From: Pithys albifrons albifrons
Taxonomy: Eukaryota > Chordata > Aves > Passeriformes > Thamnophilidae
Length of the DNA stretch: 64,000 nt
Reading direction: 5' to 3'
Assembly: GCF_047495875.1 (NCBI RefSeq)
Contig: NC_092474.1
Location: 8,556,501-8,620,500, forward strand
The position numbers and the translations under genes are program-made. The notes beneath the pieces are model-generated. The model was not told the origin of the DNA, made no database searches, and was given only the letters and a program-made list of their open reading frames with translations. Positions 1-12,989 of this stretch are shown one piece after another (positions within the stretch are counted from its first letter, which is position 1; every line of letters begins with the position of its first letter).

Positions 1-215
1 CGCTGCTCCGGGTGCCCCTCACCATGTTGTGTTTGCACAGCAGTCCTGCCCTGCCTCCAGCACAGTTTATCTCCTGCCCTGCCTCTGGCACCGCTTATCT
101 CCGCTCCGCATCGCTCTGGGCTGGAAACAGCCCCGGCCCCAGGGGGAGCGGGAGGTTTGTTCACACTGCATTTACACCTGAAAGATTCCTTGTTTATCCA
201 AAGCTGTGTAAACTG
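1..215. promoter_or_regulatory. Candidate GATA-site element with a 28-bp tandem duplication
   Basis: Two tandem 28-base units, 45-72 and 73-100, match at 24 of 28 positions. Each ends in TTATCT, the reverse complement of the GATA-factor site AGATAA. A further TTATC lies at 194-198 in an AT-richer stretch. No coding frame or CpG island is present. The spaced GATA sites suggest an enhancer-type element, but activity and conservation are inferred. The duplication may equally be a neutral slippage product. The window edge cuts the left side. Confidence 0.35.
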
Positions 216-1149
216 TAGGCCTGGAAACAGGGTTGAAACCCTTATGCAACCATCTGCCTGAGCCAGAAACAGCCCAGCAGCAGTCTGACGCTTGCATGGC
301 TTGGCCTGGAGCAAGGAGGGTGTGAAAACTGGAGCAGAGCCAAGAGGAGGTTCATATACTGAGCATCCCTGCGCCTCCAATGAAGTTCAGCCTTCTGTGA
401 CACTAAGGTGACGCCTCTGTGCTGCCAGTACACACAGCTGCACATCCAGGAGACTCCTTGGAGTTTGGAAAAGGGAATGTCACACTAAACAGCACCTCTA
501 GCCCATGCCCAGGTCTACCTGCCCCTGCAGAACTGTCCTCTCACCACCTCCATCCAAAGAGAACAGGCTGCAGCAGTCCCAGGCCTGAGCTCTCAGCAAT
601 CCCTGCATGCTCTGACCTCACCTCCTCAGTTCCTCCAAACGCAGATCCCAGCACAGCTACGGCACTTGGTCTGGGAGTCACCTGCCACGAGGAAGATGCC
701 ACCACCTCCTTCCAGCCAAGGAAAAATGCTGGTTTGCAGTCAGACTCACCAAAGTCACCCGGAGACACAGCACCTCTGCTTTCCAGGTCTCCTTGGCCAG
801 GTGAGTCACTCCAGCCACAAGCATAGAACACAAAACCCCCCAAAGCACAGAGCAGGGAGCCGGGGGCACAGAGCCCCCAGAACAGCCCCTCACGGTGGGG
901 GGACCCTCCTGCTCCAGCTCAAGCAGGGGGACCAGCACCCTCCCGCAGCTGGGGACAGCGCTGTCCCCAATTCTGACCCGGCACCCCCAGGATCACTGAC
1001 ACCAGCAACAACAGCCCCAGCTGCTTATCACCACCCCTGCTCACAGGGATTCGCCCTTCCCAGTTCGCGCTTTTAACCCCCCCCCTCCAAGAACCCAGCC
1101 CTGCATCGGTGAGGACATCGGGGGTCCCATCCGGGTCCCGTCGGTTCCA
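216..1149. other. C-rich non-coding stretch
   Basis: The open frames on both strands are rich in Pro, Ser, Gln and His and show no recognisable domain. A small GC hairpin, GGGGGC-ACAGA-GCCCCC, sits at 862-878, and a run of nine C lies at 1077-1085. I see no splice-flanked exon and no repeat family. Confidence 0.6.
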
Positions 1150-1480
1150 GGGCACAGCTGTGCCAATTACCACTACTTAACTGGCACATTAAGCACAGAG
1201 TAAGGAATTAGGAGTTTCGGTCTGCTCTCTACTTAACAATAACAAAGTCACTTGACCTTTTTTCAGCCACCACAATGGCTCTGTAAGTGACTGTTTGACA
1301 AATGGGCTTTGTAATGGTCTCTGCTCTTTCTCATGCGGCTGGTGGAACAGTTAATATCTTGAGTCACAGCATTAGGAGGAGCGCTCGTGATTAATTTAAG
1401 ATGTCAATTAATCACCCCAAATGGACTGGTTTGTCATCACTTCCTAATGGGAAGATGTTGATTTGTCCCGCAGAATTTTT
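1150..1480. promoter_or_regulatory. Candidate conserved non-coding element with homeodomain inverted repeat
   Basis: This AT-rich block stands out from C-rich flanks and is dense in TAAT/ATTA cores. Its centre is a perfect inverted repeat, GTGATTAATT (1387-1396) and AATTAATCAC (1406-1415), with a 9-base spacer. Such paired ATTA sites suit dimer binding by paired-class or other homeodomain proteins. Nothing here is open in a protein-like way. The enhancer role is inferred. Confidence 0.4.
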
Positions 1481-1990
1481 AACCGGAAGGCAGGCTGAAG
1501 GCCCCATTCTGAGCTATGTGACCAGCGCTAGTGAGAGAGAAAGGAGGAGAGGAAACAGCCACTTCCACACACAAGGGTTCCTCTGTGTTCCCCTTTTAAA
1601 AATCACGTCGCCCTGGGAAGAGCCCACATGGGTTTTTTTCCGGAGTGCCAGCCCTGATTCTGGCTTTAGACGCCTCCTCTCAGCAATCAGAGGTGTGTTG
1701 CCCACAGTGTAAGGCATGAGTGGCAGTGCCAGGTCCAGTCTTTAGAAACGCCACATATTCCTTCTCTTTAGCACAGACAGCAAGGACTGGCAAAATCTCA
1801 CATTTTAGCTGGACAAAGAAGACATTGACAATTTCAAATCTGTCCTTGGTTTCCTTTTATAGAAACAAGACATGTGCAGTGATGATTCAGAAATGTAGCT
1901 CCAGAGATTGCCAGTGCTGCTTTGTACCAGCTCCTCCGAGCTAAGCAGCAGTTCTTTGGCAGAGCCTTCACAGTCAGTCGCCCTGTCCGC
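1481..1990. other. Non-coding stretch, no clear feature
   Basis: Mixed composition. The frame at 1401-1712 (+) is 103 codons but has no domain and overlaps the regulatory-looking block. No splice-flanked exon or repeat family was recognised. Confidence 0.5.
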
Positions 1991-2140
1991 GGGGTCCGTG
2001 GGCCAGAAGCCACACTGAGTCTCGGCTCTCACACCCCATCTGTGGATCCACAGACCAGGAGCCGCATTGGGTCCCATCTCTCACCACTTGTTCTGGGGTC
2101 CATGGACCAGAAGCCACGCTGGCTCTCACACCCTGTTTCT
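1991..2140. repeat. Short minisatellite, three diverged copies of about 50 bp
   Basis: Three consecutive units start at 1991 (53 bp), 2044 (51 bp) and 2095 (46 bp). Each has a GG[G/A]TCC..GG/ACCAG[A/G]AGCC opening, then a CTCTCACACC- or CTCTCACCAC-like second half. The copies have drifted by substitutions and small indels, so the array is old. It has no coding role that I can see. Confidence 0.75.
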
Positions 2141-5100
2141 GGAGGCTGTCAGAAGCCCATCAGTCAGCTCAATAGCTGCAACGCATGGATGATCAGAACA
2201 CGTATGTGGTCTCACACATGATGCAGTGGTTGTGGACAGGTGCTGCCCAGCCCTGCAGTTTTGCTCCATTTGTGAAAAATACACTGTTTATTACACAGTA
2301 CTGATTGCTGAGCCCAGTGCCACCACAGCCAGTACACACTGCCTATGGAAAGCCAGTCCTGACTTTAGTTATATATGAACATCTTCCACTGGGAAATGTA
2401 AATGTCCAAAATAGCCCCTGGTTGGCCCTCATGGTGGGAACAAACCCTGAGATTCCCCATGCTCCACAGGAGATGGGCACGTTTTGTCTGAACAAAATCA
2501 GGTGACAGCCGTGGTGAAAAGGAACTGAACCTCTCTCGGTTCCAAGTAGAGAAGTTTGTACTCAACTCTTTGGGCCAAGCACTGCAGTTCCCTCTTTCTG
2601 TGGAACTGCACCCAGGGAGCCTCCTGCCCACAGTGTGTGTTTGCAGGTACCTCCTGCTCCTGTGCTAGCTCCTCAGCTGGCACCTCTGGCACACTACAGG
2701 GTGTGAGTTAAAGCATGGGTTACCACAGTGCTGGGGCTGAACAGGCCAAGTGTGCTGAGACAACAGCCCTGGCACCCCACCATGCCCCCAGCCCCACTGA
2801 CACCAACCTTTTTCTGACAGCCAAGGTCACAGGCAGGAGTCCTATCACCAAGGCAGAGAAAAACCAGGACTGTTGTGCAGCACCATCATTTAGGTATTCG
2901 TGGTACAGCTAAACAACAGTGCCAGCTTCAGACTTTTCAACAGCTCTGCTCCATGAGCCCACCCATGCCCAGACTTGAGAGCTGCTGAGGCTGCCAGAGC
3001 CCAGGCTGCCAGGAGGCAATCCTCCATTCCAATCACAGTGGGCACCAAGACGTGGGAGACAGGGTCTGCAAACACGCCGACTGACTCCAAGGGGCTATTT
3101 CCTTGGCTGCACTTTTCCAGGATGTTTCTGGGTCACTTGCTTCCATATGAAGCATTACCTGGACTCGTGTGAGCTGTGTCACCCCTAATCAGTCTCACAC
3201 TGTGGCAATAAATAGCGTCCAAGTGGAGACAGAATTTTTTTCCACCCTGAAGTCTGCAAGAGAGAGGTCTGTGGGAGCTGGAGATGGAGCATCACCTGCC
3301 TCAGGCTCCCATGCAGCTCCCAGCAACACATCACACTCCAGGCTATAATTCACAAGGCATATTAATCACATAACAAAGGAGTCACTTGGGATGTTGGAAA
3401 ATAAAAGCAAGGATGAAAAACAAAATGAGAATTGGGATGCAGATGAGCCAGGTTTTCCCCCACAGAGGCAGGTTCCTCCCTGGGAGCAGAGCTGAGTTCC
3501 TTGCACACCCCATAACCTGCTCTCTGCCACAGCCCATGAACTGTGCTCCTCTGCCCAGCACTGCAGGAAACTTGCACTCCTGTCCTAGCAGTTCCCATGA
3601 AATCACAAAAATGTTGGAGGCCTGAGGGGAGGAAGCACTGCCTTTCCATCCATTCCTGCCTCCCATGGAGGAAGCATAAAAATAACTGTCCTTGTGTCCA
3701 CACGTACCTCACACACGGCAGCTGCAGGGTAGGTCCTCCTCATCAGCTTACAGTGGGACCCCACTGCACTGGGGGCCCCACAGTCAGGGTGAGGAGCCTC
3801 GTGCTAATGGGGTAACCCCAGGGAAGTCAGATGAACTCCCTGCACACGTGAGATGAGCCTAGCTCAGGCAGGAGCAAGCACATGATGGCACCAGCCTGCA
3901 CTCACTGGGATTCCTCCATGGCTTTTGCTGGCCAAAGCTCCATGACAGAAATATCAAATCTGGAATTTTAATGCATAACAAACGCATGAAATCCCAGCTG
4001 GATTTACAAGAAAACATCCAACCCCTTTCCTATACATGCCTGGGCACACACAGTGGGCTGCTGGTGCCTTGGTGCCACCACCAGCACCCCCAGTGGAGTC
4101 ACAGGCTTTTAAAAAGTGGTGCCAATGGGGAACTGGTCTTACTAGGCAGTCAGGTTCCAGGGAGGAAGGTACAGGTGGCACAGCCCTTCCTGCCACATAC
4201 GAGCCATCCCAAGGGTATTCTCCAGCCATCACAAACACACACATATATGCAGGTTGTGCTGGGTGCAGGACAGAGGTCATCTAATGCTCCTTGGGCAGCA
4301 GCAGCAGAGCCCATGTGTGCCCACCTCACCCATTCCAGAGCTTTCGTGTTTATCAGCTCTCTAAGACAGACACTGAAGCTGCATTGGTTGCCTCCAGCAG
4401 CGTCCTAGGGAGCGGGGAGAGTGTGGCCCTGGGAGGAGGCAGCTCTGCTGCTCTGATCTAACTGGGAGTGACACAGTGGCTGGGGGCCAGCAGTGCCCAC
4501 CCCCTTCTCCTGTGCCCCTGGACATTTCATCCACAGTGCTGCAACAGGAACGGCACAGCCCAGCGTGGCCACAGCAACTGGGCCTGCAGCTGAAGGAGGT
4601 TCTTTTGCCACAGACACCTCAGCACAGAGCAGGGGAGACATATCCCCACGGATAATTTTCTGATTCCAATCAGGGATCAATTGGCCACTTGATCCTGTTG
4701 GTTCCTCCCAGGACTGAGGCCTCCAGCTCTGCATGCAAAGCAGGCGCTCCCTATTTCCAAATGCAAATGCCTCTGTGAAAGGCCTTGCTTTGAAACCAGC
4801 ATTATTCCCCAGGGTCCCGACCCTCCTGCCACATCCCTCATCCTGGCCTCTAGCTCTGTCTTTGCCTCTGCCTTCCCAGAGTAACAAAGGTTACAGGAAA
4901 TAAAAGTGGAGCGATTACCATCTGGGAATCATCATCCCAGAGGGATGGAGCAGGCTGGAGAGACTGGGCTGACCCCACAGCCTGTCATCTGTGTGTACCT
5001 CAGTCCCCTGAACCCCAACAGCCTGGCAAGGTTTGCAGGAACCCAGCCCCAGTGGCACTGCTGGGCTACAGTGCAAGGAGTACTGAACCAAGACAAGCTG

Positions 5101-5599
5101 AACCAAGCGACACCCTGCATCCCACTGAGGGGGGCTGGATGGAGGAGTGGCTGCCACGTGCCTCCTTGCACCCTGGCACAGGCAGTCCAGGACAGCAGCT
5201 TATAGCAAAGGCCAGAAAATGCCAAGTAGCTCCATCTCACCCGGTCCTCATCCCAGTACCTTGCTGCCAGCATGGCTGTGGAGTGGGCAGCTGGATGGGC
5301 CACACACCTTTGCTGGCTCTGATGTTGGGGGGCCCCAGGCACAGTGGGGACAGGGATGTGGACATTCCACAGTTCCACTCTCCTTGTGTCCCCTCATGGG
5401 TGACCGTGCCCATGAATGGCTGTTCTCCCACTCATCAATCAATTCCTGCTCTGTCCACTTTGGAGCCTGGAAATACACCCCCCTGTAAATCTCCACTGCG
5501 GCTGCTCTGTGTTGGTGGTGGAGGGCCCCGCATTCCTGAGCTTCAGACTTCAACCACGTCTTCAAGAGCGGAGCCACAAGAGCTTTCTGATGGTTAATT
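2141..5599. other. C/A-rich non-coding stretch
   Basis: Short chance frames only; the longest are 145 codons at 3971-4408 (+) and 160 codons at 4405-4887 (-), neither with a recognisable motif. An AT-richer patch lies at 3340-3430. A perfect octamer, ATGCAAAT, sits at 4761-4768. No repeat family, RNA gene or convincing exon was seen. Confidence 0.55.
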
Positions 5600-6030
5600 G
5601 CTGGCACACTCTCACTGAAAACATGAAACACCCCCTGACAAGCCGTGTGATTTATTACTGCCCACTGCAAAACGGAACAAAATCAATTGGCTATTACCTC
5701 ACTTAGCGAAGGCTTGTCACCGCCTGGGAGCAGGGTGTTAAAAATAAAAGCCAGGCACAGCCCCGGCCATGAGCCCTGCGCTGGGGCTGCTCCACCTGCT
5801 CTGCTGCAGATAACACCAGGGCCACACTGGGGCTTGGCTCCACGTGCCCTGATCAGTGCCACACTGGTGCAGCACCGGCTCATTCCTGCTTTGCCATTAT
5901 TAATCACACAAGTGCCATTGTGAGTGCTGGCACAGCAAATTTCACAAGGCATGCAGAGCAATGACAGAATATTTATGACAGAAACGTATCATTTAGTTAA
6001 TCAAATTCATGTAACCTTTCCTCCCCCAGC
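5600..6030. promoter_or_regulatory. Candidate conserved non-coding element with paired TGACAG sites
   Basis: Two AT-richer patches (5600-5710 and 5890-6030) flank a GC-richer centre. The second patch has a direct repeat ATGACAGA at 5961 and 5975, each holding the MEIS/TGIF core TGACAG, 14 bases apart. It also has TTAATCA-type cores at 5899 and 5997. No coding sense is visible. The role is inferred from motif density only. Confidence 0.3.
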
Positions 6031-9000
6031 AGAGCGAACCGTCCATGCCCAGGAAGCCGCCCCACACTGGCCGTGGCACTGGCAGGGGAGGACTGTCCTC
6101 ATGGGCAGGGAAAACGCACCCGGGAAAGGGACTGTCCATCTGCCCACGAGTCTGTGTCATGGCCAGGGCTTTCCGTGGCTGTGAGCCTGTCTCTGAGCAG
6201 ACAACCTTCATGTGCCCAGCACAGGCTGCTGAATGCCCACACTGTGACAGTGCTGATGCAGCCAGCACTGTCTGGCATTTCCAAACACACAGGGAAACCC
6301 ACATATTGCCCTAGAAAAGTGACCAGAGAACCCCTCTAACAGAAATCCTCCTTTATTTCCCCATTGCCAGGTCTTCTCCTTAGCAGGAAAAGGCAGTGAG
6401 CCATAAACCCGGCACCGCAGAGGCAGCCAAGGTCTGGGAGCACTTGCTGTGTCAACAGTGGGACAGCTCCTGAGCAGGGGCCAGGGCAGCTGCCATGCAC
6501 TGGGACACTGCCACCAGCGCCAGTGAGACCATGCCATGCCCGGCAGACCCGAGTCCATCACAGTGACCAACGAGACAGAGCCCCAAAAGCAGGCAGGGAC
6601 CCTGCTGCCAGGTGTTCCCTTGGCCAGTGCAGGGTCAGTGTCGAGGACCATGTCCTGGTGCATGTGGCACAGCCTGTGGGCACTGCCCACGGGGTGGGTG
6701 GCAGTGCAGGAGATGGCAGAAGTGGCTGAGGCACATTTGCAGGACATTTCTGAAACTGAATGATCCCTCTCTTTGTATTTCATCGCCTTTGTTTCATTCC
6801 CAAATCACTTACAGGCTCTTCCAGTCATAGCAGGGAGATGCTCCTCCCATGAAGCTCCAAACTGTGCACAGCATAAAGAGGCTGCATTATTTATAGACTC
6901 TGGATGGATATTTTACACGAGGTCCGTCCCACTCCCAGCATTCCCTCCATTCACAGATCATTAAGTAGCACTTGCTGACATATAAGGCAATGCAAGTGAG
7001 TGGGGAACTTTTGAGAATTTCCACTCAGCTCCACAGTAAATGAGATTTGGGATGTAATTGTCTGAAGAGGGGGGACAGCTTTGCCCTCCCACACAAAGCT
7101 CAGCTCAGACCATCCCCCAGCAATAACCTATCCCAGAGGTGTTTGGCCTGCAGAGCCCTGTCACATGGGGGGTCCTGCTGTGCTCAAAAGGGGTTTCATC
7201 TGTACTGAGCTTGGGGCTGTGATGTCATTGGTCTTGGGGGAAAAAAATCCCTCCAAGATCTTGGGAGCAGCACAGCAGTCTGCTGAGAGTTCTGTGCCCT
7301 GTGACCGTCCCAGCTGGGGTGCCTGGAGCAGCCAGTGCCTGCCTGTACTGCTGGCCCCTGCTTTGGGCAGGCAGACACTCTCCCTGCCAAGGAGCTCAGG
7401 GCTGCCACATCCCTGCCTACAGCTGCGGGAAACCTGTGGGTGCATCTGCCCCCACCTTGGGGTGCTCAGAGCAGCCACGCAAAGACAGTGGCAGGGCGTG
7501 ACTATGGGGACATCTGTGCCCGATCCAGGAAACGTTTTGGCATCTAAATAGAAGTGGTGGGTTGTTAAAAAAAAGAGATGTGTGATTGTGAGAAGATCTG
7601 AGATACATTTGCAGACTGCAGCAGAGTGTTTCCGAAGAGGACAAGGCTGAGATTTTGGTTCTCAGGATTCCTGATGCCCTGCTCCATGGACTGTGCCTCT
7701 GCTGGGAGCCAGTCACCAATAGGCAGCTCATGCCACCTCCCCAGGAGCTTGTCCCTTTGCCTGGGAACTGTCCAGAGGCAGAATGAGGCTCACTTTCCTC
7801 CCTGTCCCCAGCTGCTGTGCCCACACTGCCAGCTTGTGCCTTTCAGCAGGACAACAGCTCCTGATGCTGAGGGTGGCTGAGGGGTGACATGGGGAGGCTG
7901 CAGGCCACAGCACAGTGCCTGCATCCCAAGGGCAGGTGCCACTGCCAGTGTGGCCCAGCCACATGAGCCTCCCTGGGGACAGCAGCCTCCTGCCACCCCT
8001 CACAGTGCCAGTCTGGGGATCAAACATACCCCAGTGCCCTATACCCTGCTCTCACCCGGGTTTCCTCTGCTGAGGCCAGTGCTGCTGGTCAGGGCACTGT
8101 CCAGGTGGTGCCACCAGCTGAGAGGTTGTCCCCAGGAGCACAGGGATTGCTGTAGCAGCGCCTGTTTGGGGGAGAGCTGCAGCTTGTCCAGCCCAAGGCC
8201 ACCCCATGCAGCAGCACTTCCATTTCAGTCCATGGCACAGTGTCCTGCGGCAATGGGAACTGCGGGGCCAGTGGAAAATGGGGCTCTGAGCTCATGCATC
8301 TTATTTTAGCTCCCCATCCTCTCTGGAAGCTATCTCAGGCATGTTTTGGGAATACAGCAGGTATTTTTATGAGTGGGATTTGCAAGGGTATTTTCATCTT
8401 AGACTTGGAGACAACTGGGCCTGCTGCCAGGTTTAGGAAGCGCAGGGACAAGAAACATAAAACTAGTGAGAGGTAGGCTCCCCACTGGGGCTTATATTTA
8501 GCTGAGAGGAGCAGGAACACTCACAAATGTCCTGTGGGTGCTCCCTGTGCCAGACCATCCCTCAGCCAGTTCACAGAGGCCAACCTTGACCCGATCCAGG
8601 AAAGGCAAGGGGAACGTGTCTGGGCTGAGGGCACTTGTCCAGCCCAGCCCCCCTGGCACCACCAAGACCTCAGCTGCCCTTTGGATCAACTGTCACCAGC
8701 GCAGCGAGGTGGCTGCCACCCGTGCTGGGGACCTGCCACCGGGCTGTGCCTGTGGGTGAGGACAGCAAGGACTGGGGGCACAGCTCTAGCCCTGTGCTGT
8801 TCTGAGCTCAGGGAGCAGAGCTGAGCTGCCTGGGTGGGTGAGCAGTGCAGGGGCAGTGCCAGCATCTCTCCAGCCTCAGTCAGCCCCAGGGCAGCGCCAG
8901 AGCACGGTCCCAGCATATACACAATGTGCGGGGTCCCCTGGCCAGCAGAGGGTCTCTTGGTGCCCTGATGTCATGAGGTGCTGGGCTCTTGCCCAGTGAG

Positions 9001-10019
9001 AGACAACAGCTGACAGCCGAGCTGGAAGGGCTGGGGCTGCACAGCCAGGGAGAAGCACGACCTTGCAGTGACACGGGTCATGCCGTGCTGTGGCTGCGAA
9101 CATAAGCTGAGCAGCTGTGCAGCCCTTGGCTGGGGGCCGAGGGGCACGGGCTGCTGGTGGCCAGCACCAGTGCTGGTCCAAGCCCCTCAAAGGCTCTCCA
9201 AAGGCTCTCCCCAGAAAGCATGGCCAGCTCACTCCAGAAACAAAATGCCTTCCCAGAAAAAAAAAAAAGGAAAAAAAGAGACAGCTTCAACCAAGAAATA
9301 GCCACAGGCAGGTTTTGTTTTTAAAGCATTTTTATTTTCTTCATTTTGAATTGAATTTTTAAGTGATTGGTTTCACTGAAAATGGGCACATTTTGAAATC
9401 CCATGTGTTCCCTCCTCTCTGCCCAGAGGGGGTTGGCTGCTGACCCAACACAGCGAGCTGGGGGGCTGCACCACATGCTTCTCATTTTCTGTGGAGCTTT
9501 GCACCTTTTCCTAAGCAAAGACAATCCTTAGAAGGGGCTGGCCTCAAGCAAATACCAGGCCTCTCCTGTACCTGAGACTGGTTTTGTTGTACCTGGCAAA
9601 GAGGGACAATAACCTGAGGGAGCAGAAGAAGACAACAACAAGATTTCCTTAGAACTTTCCTTTTTTATAATGACACTAAGTGTAACATCATGCCCACATC
9701 CTAGGCAGCCCATCCCACCATGGAGGTCTCAGGCCAACACTCTCTGCTCTCTCTGTGTCTTCCCAAGGGTCTCCTGGACAACCAGCACCTGTGAGAGCCC
9801 TGATCTGGCACAGCACAGGACCCCTGAGCCCCATCTCCATCAGTACAGCTCGGAGCAGTGCCAGTGCCAGGCCTTCCCCACTGCCCCAGTGCCACACAGC
9901 ACCGAGGGGACTTGGCCCCCTGAACAGGAGCACGTGATGCTCCACCATTTTGGTGGCACCGTGGGCACACGAAATGGTGCCGGCACAGCTGCAGCACCAG
10001 TTCTGCCATCGCAGCCCCA
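6031..10019. other. GC-rich non-coding stretch with small simple repeats
   Basis: Mostly C/G-rich sequence with chance frames, the longest being 191 codons at 6208-6783 (-), without a domain. An AT-richer patch at 6760-7060 could be a small regulatory block. A perfect 11-bp tandem, CAAAGGCTCTC, lies at 9188-9209. An A-run (12 A at 9257-9268, then GG and 7 A) follows. It could be the tail of a retrocopy, but no parent sequence or target-site duplication was recognised. Confidence 0.5.
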
Positions 10020-10200
10020 CTGATTACTGCGCCCTTGTCACGCCGCTCCGTGAGCAGCAAAGCTAAATTAGAGCAACTAATTGCACGTCTCTTTGAAACA
10101 ATCAGGATGACAAATCAGTGGTAATCTCTTCAGTTCTAGAGGGAAGCTATTGCGGCTCGCTCACAAGGATTAATCAGCTTTTCATCAGTGTTATTATACC
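10020..10200. promoter_or_regulatory. Candidate conserved non-coding element
   Basis: AT-rich with retained CpGs (CACGCCGC at the left edge, GCGGCTCGC near 10152) inside CpG-poor flanks. It holds several homeodomain cores: TAAATTAG, ACTAATTGC and GGATTAATC. The change in composition at both borders is sharp. No coding frame is supported. The regulatory function is inferred. Confidence 0.4.
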
Positions 10201-12989
10201 CGCGCTGCCTCAGGAGAAGCCCCGAGGCCACGCTGGCTGGGCTCACACCACGGGGACACCAGGGCTGTGGCTGCTGGCAGAGTAGGCAGCGTGGCCAGAC
10301 TGCTCGCTCCCAGTCCCTGCCCATCCACACAGCTGCCAGCTCCAAGGCTCCATGTCCTCTGCTCAGGCTCTGCCTGGGGCCTGCACTTTGGGCAGCAGGA
10401 AGCCCAGGGGGAGACTAGTCTTGAGTGCAGCCCCCTCAGAGTGACTCTCCAATACACAAAACTACCTTAATGACCACAGTGCCACCTTAGAGATCAGTCA
10501 GGGAGAAATAACAGTCTCTCTCTTCTACATAACCAGCTGCAGGAGACACCCCGGTGCCCCCTCCCCAAGCACAGGGAAGGCTTGCTCTATGTGCCCCAGG
10601 GTTAGCACCACCTGCACTGCTCCAGGTCCATCTGGGGCTGCTTCAGGGAAATCCCACACATTCTGCTGAGCGGGAGCTGTCAGCAAGCAGAGCTGGTGCC
10701 TTTCAACTCTTCACCACCTGCACTCAGCAGAAAAGCACTCAGCAGCATCGCTGCTTGGCTGATGCTCAACGTCCAGAGGACACAGGCTGCTAGGGATGAA
10801 TGACCTGCCGAGCTCTCCCAACCCTACCACTGCTCCATGGCATGACCAAGCCCAAATAAGCCACTTCCTGCACTATAGAAGCTGAAATGGGAATGCATTC
10901 ATCGCCTTCTGCACTTTGTGGCAGTCCCAGAGCATTTTGCATCTGCCCACACATATTAAGACCAATGATGGCAGAGAGCTTTTACTGAAAATGCCCAGAC
11001 CTTGTGCTGCACCCAGTGGTAGTGCCTTTTGGCCAAGGCCTAGGAGGGAAGGATGCTTGAGGGAAGATAAGCAATTAGTGATACCACTCCTTGGATAGAA
11101 CTAACTACTTGCTTTTTGTGAAGTCATCTTCTCACTGTCAGAGGCCACACATGCCCTTCTGCCCTGCTAAACAGGAAATAAACACATAAGCATGAGTGTG
11201 GAGTGCATGAGGAAGAGAAGGCCACAGTGCTGGTACAAAAGCCCCTGGAGACAAATTCTTGCTCTTTCATGCCCTCAGACTAACAGCCCTCAGATCTCTG
11301 GACAAGAGGGCTGAAACCCTGCACAAGGCTCTGCTGTGCCTGGAAAAAACTCTGCACAGGGCACATGGCATTTCAGTTCCCTGTTTCAGTTTATGGGAGC
11401 ACAGGTCATTTGTTCCCTCCACAGCACAGGCCTACTTTCTCTGGTCAAGGGGCTGATGCTGGCCTGGGAAAAGCCTCTCCACCAGCATGACCGTGGTGCA
11501 CCTGCCTGTGGGCAGAGGCCAGCTGAAGCTTGTACCAGATGTAGCAGGCACTGGCCATGGCACTCCTTTAGGTGCAGGTCAGCGCCACTGCCAGAGAGCC
11601 TGCCCAGGGCAGCAGCTCTGAGCTGGACACTGCCCAGCCTGGCAGTGAGAGATGGTCCTTGGCATCCAGGAGACAGTCAGCAGCAGGGCAGGTGTGATGC
11701 TGTATGGGGGCACCATCAGAGCAGGAATCACCGTCTGCAAGGGATGGAGAGAAGACGGGATTAGCAGAAGTCAGCAACAGGTATGGAAGCCCAGCTCCCA
11801 GCTCCTTCTGGCTCAGACCCCATCCCTCCTTGGCTGGGAGAGACTGATGTTATGCAGCCCTGGGCATTTTTCCATGAGAAAAATATCTGACCATAGCCCC
11901 TTGCAGGGGGTGGGGACCAACCCCCAGGCCATGCTGGGATCCTCAGTGTGCACAACAACAGAGCAGTACTCAGAGCAGATGAGCACAGCTCTCCTGTCGC
12001 CATCAACAGCTCTGTGCCAGCTCTGCCAGAGCGCACCATCAAAACTCAATGATGCACTTGAGTTACATAAAGATCCGACTCACAGAGAAGAGGCTCTTGA
12101 CGTTTCCCTACAGCAGGCTTTTAGGAATGCTAAAACCACAGATGGAAAGTGTATGGGAAGGTAAAGTCAGGCATCAGAGCTCTCCAACACAGTTAAACTA
12201 AAACTGCTGAAAAAATGGACAAGGAAACACCCAAGGTCACACACTGCAACCAAAGAATCCTCGACGCTGTTTAGAGATGGCAAATGTGCACTACACACCA
12301 TGTGTAACTTCACTTTCCAACCAGCATGTGTGTGTGGGCACACACCAATTATAATGTACATAAAACACTACAGAGAGATATATTGAAGTCATCTTCATGT
12401 GCACATAAAGCAAGCATTCAAGGCAACACACTTCTGCTGGTCAGTTCAAAGCACTGAACCAGGAGAGATCCTTAAGACCAGCAGAGCTCTCTTAAATCAT
12501 TGTCTCTCACACCCGAACAAGTACACCCCAATCCCTATTTTTTTCCCTCTGAATACCAACCTTGCTCCTGCCTGAGCTGTTAGGATTTGCCTTGCTGCTG
12601 CTGGGGCTGTGATGCACACCGTTTACCTGGTTAAAGTGCCCTCGAAGGATAGCAGGGTGAGGAAGTGGGTTACAGAGCTGCACCTGCCCTTCTCTAGACG
12701 GTTCCCTGCAGATCTCCATTCACAGCTTCACTCGGGACAGCTCACTTAGAATGAGCTGAAAGTCAAAGCATCACTCTTACTCAGGGAGTTTCCTGGTGTA
12801 TTCCATAACTCGGGCTCACAAACACAATCCTTCCCCCATCGGCTGCCGTCGTTGCCCACAACAAAGGAGTCTGCGAGCAAAGGAAAGGGTTAACCCCCAT
12901 GCAGTCATCACTTGGAGTCCTGGAGGTCTGAGAGCTGCCAAATCCTGAAAAATGGCCACCAGGCAGGCAAGCTGCTGAGAATCATCAGA
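10201..12989. other. Non-coding stretch, no clear feature
   Basis: Mixed C-rich sequence. The frames at 11336-11764 and 11652-12164 (+, 142 and 170 codons) overlap in different phases and show no domain, so both look like chance. An AT-rich patch around 12170-12420 has no recognised motif arrangement. A minus-strand donor-like CAG/GTAAAC near 12623 has no convincing acceptor partner. Confidence 0.5.

Noticed and set aside
9188..9277. A-rich tract as the tail of a processed pseudogene
   Set aside because: No recognisable mRNA-like body before it, and no target-site duplication was found.
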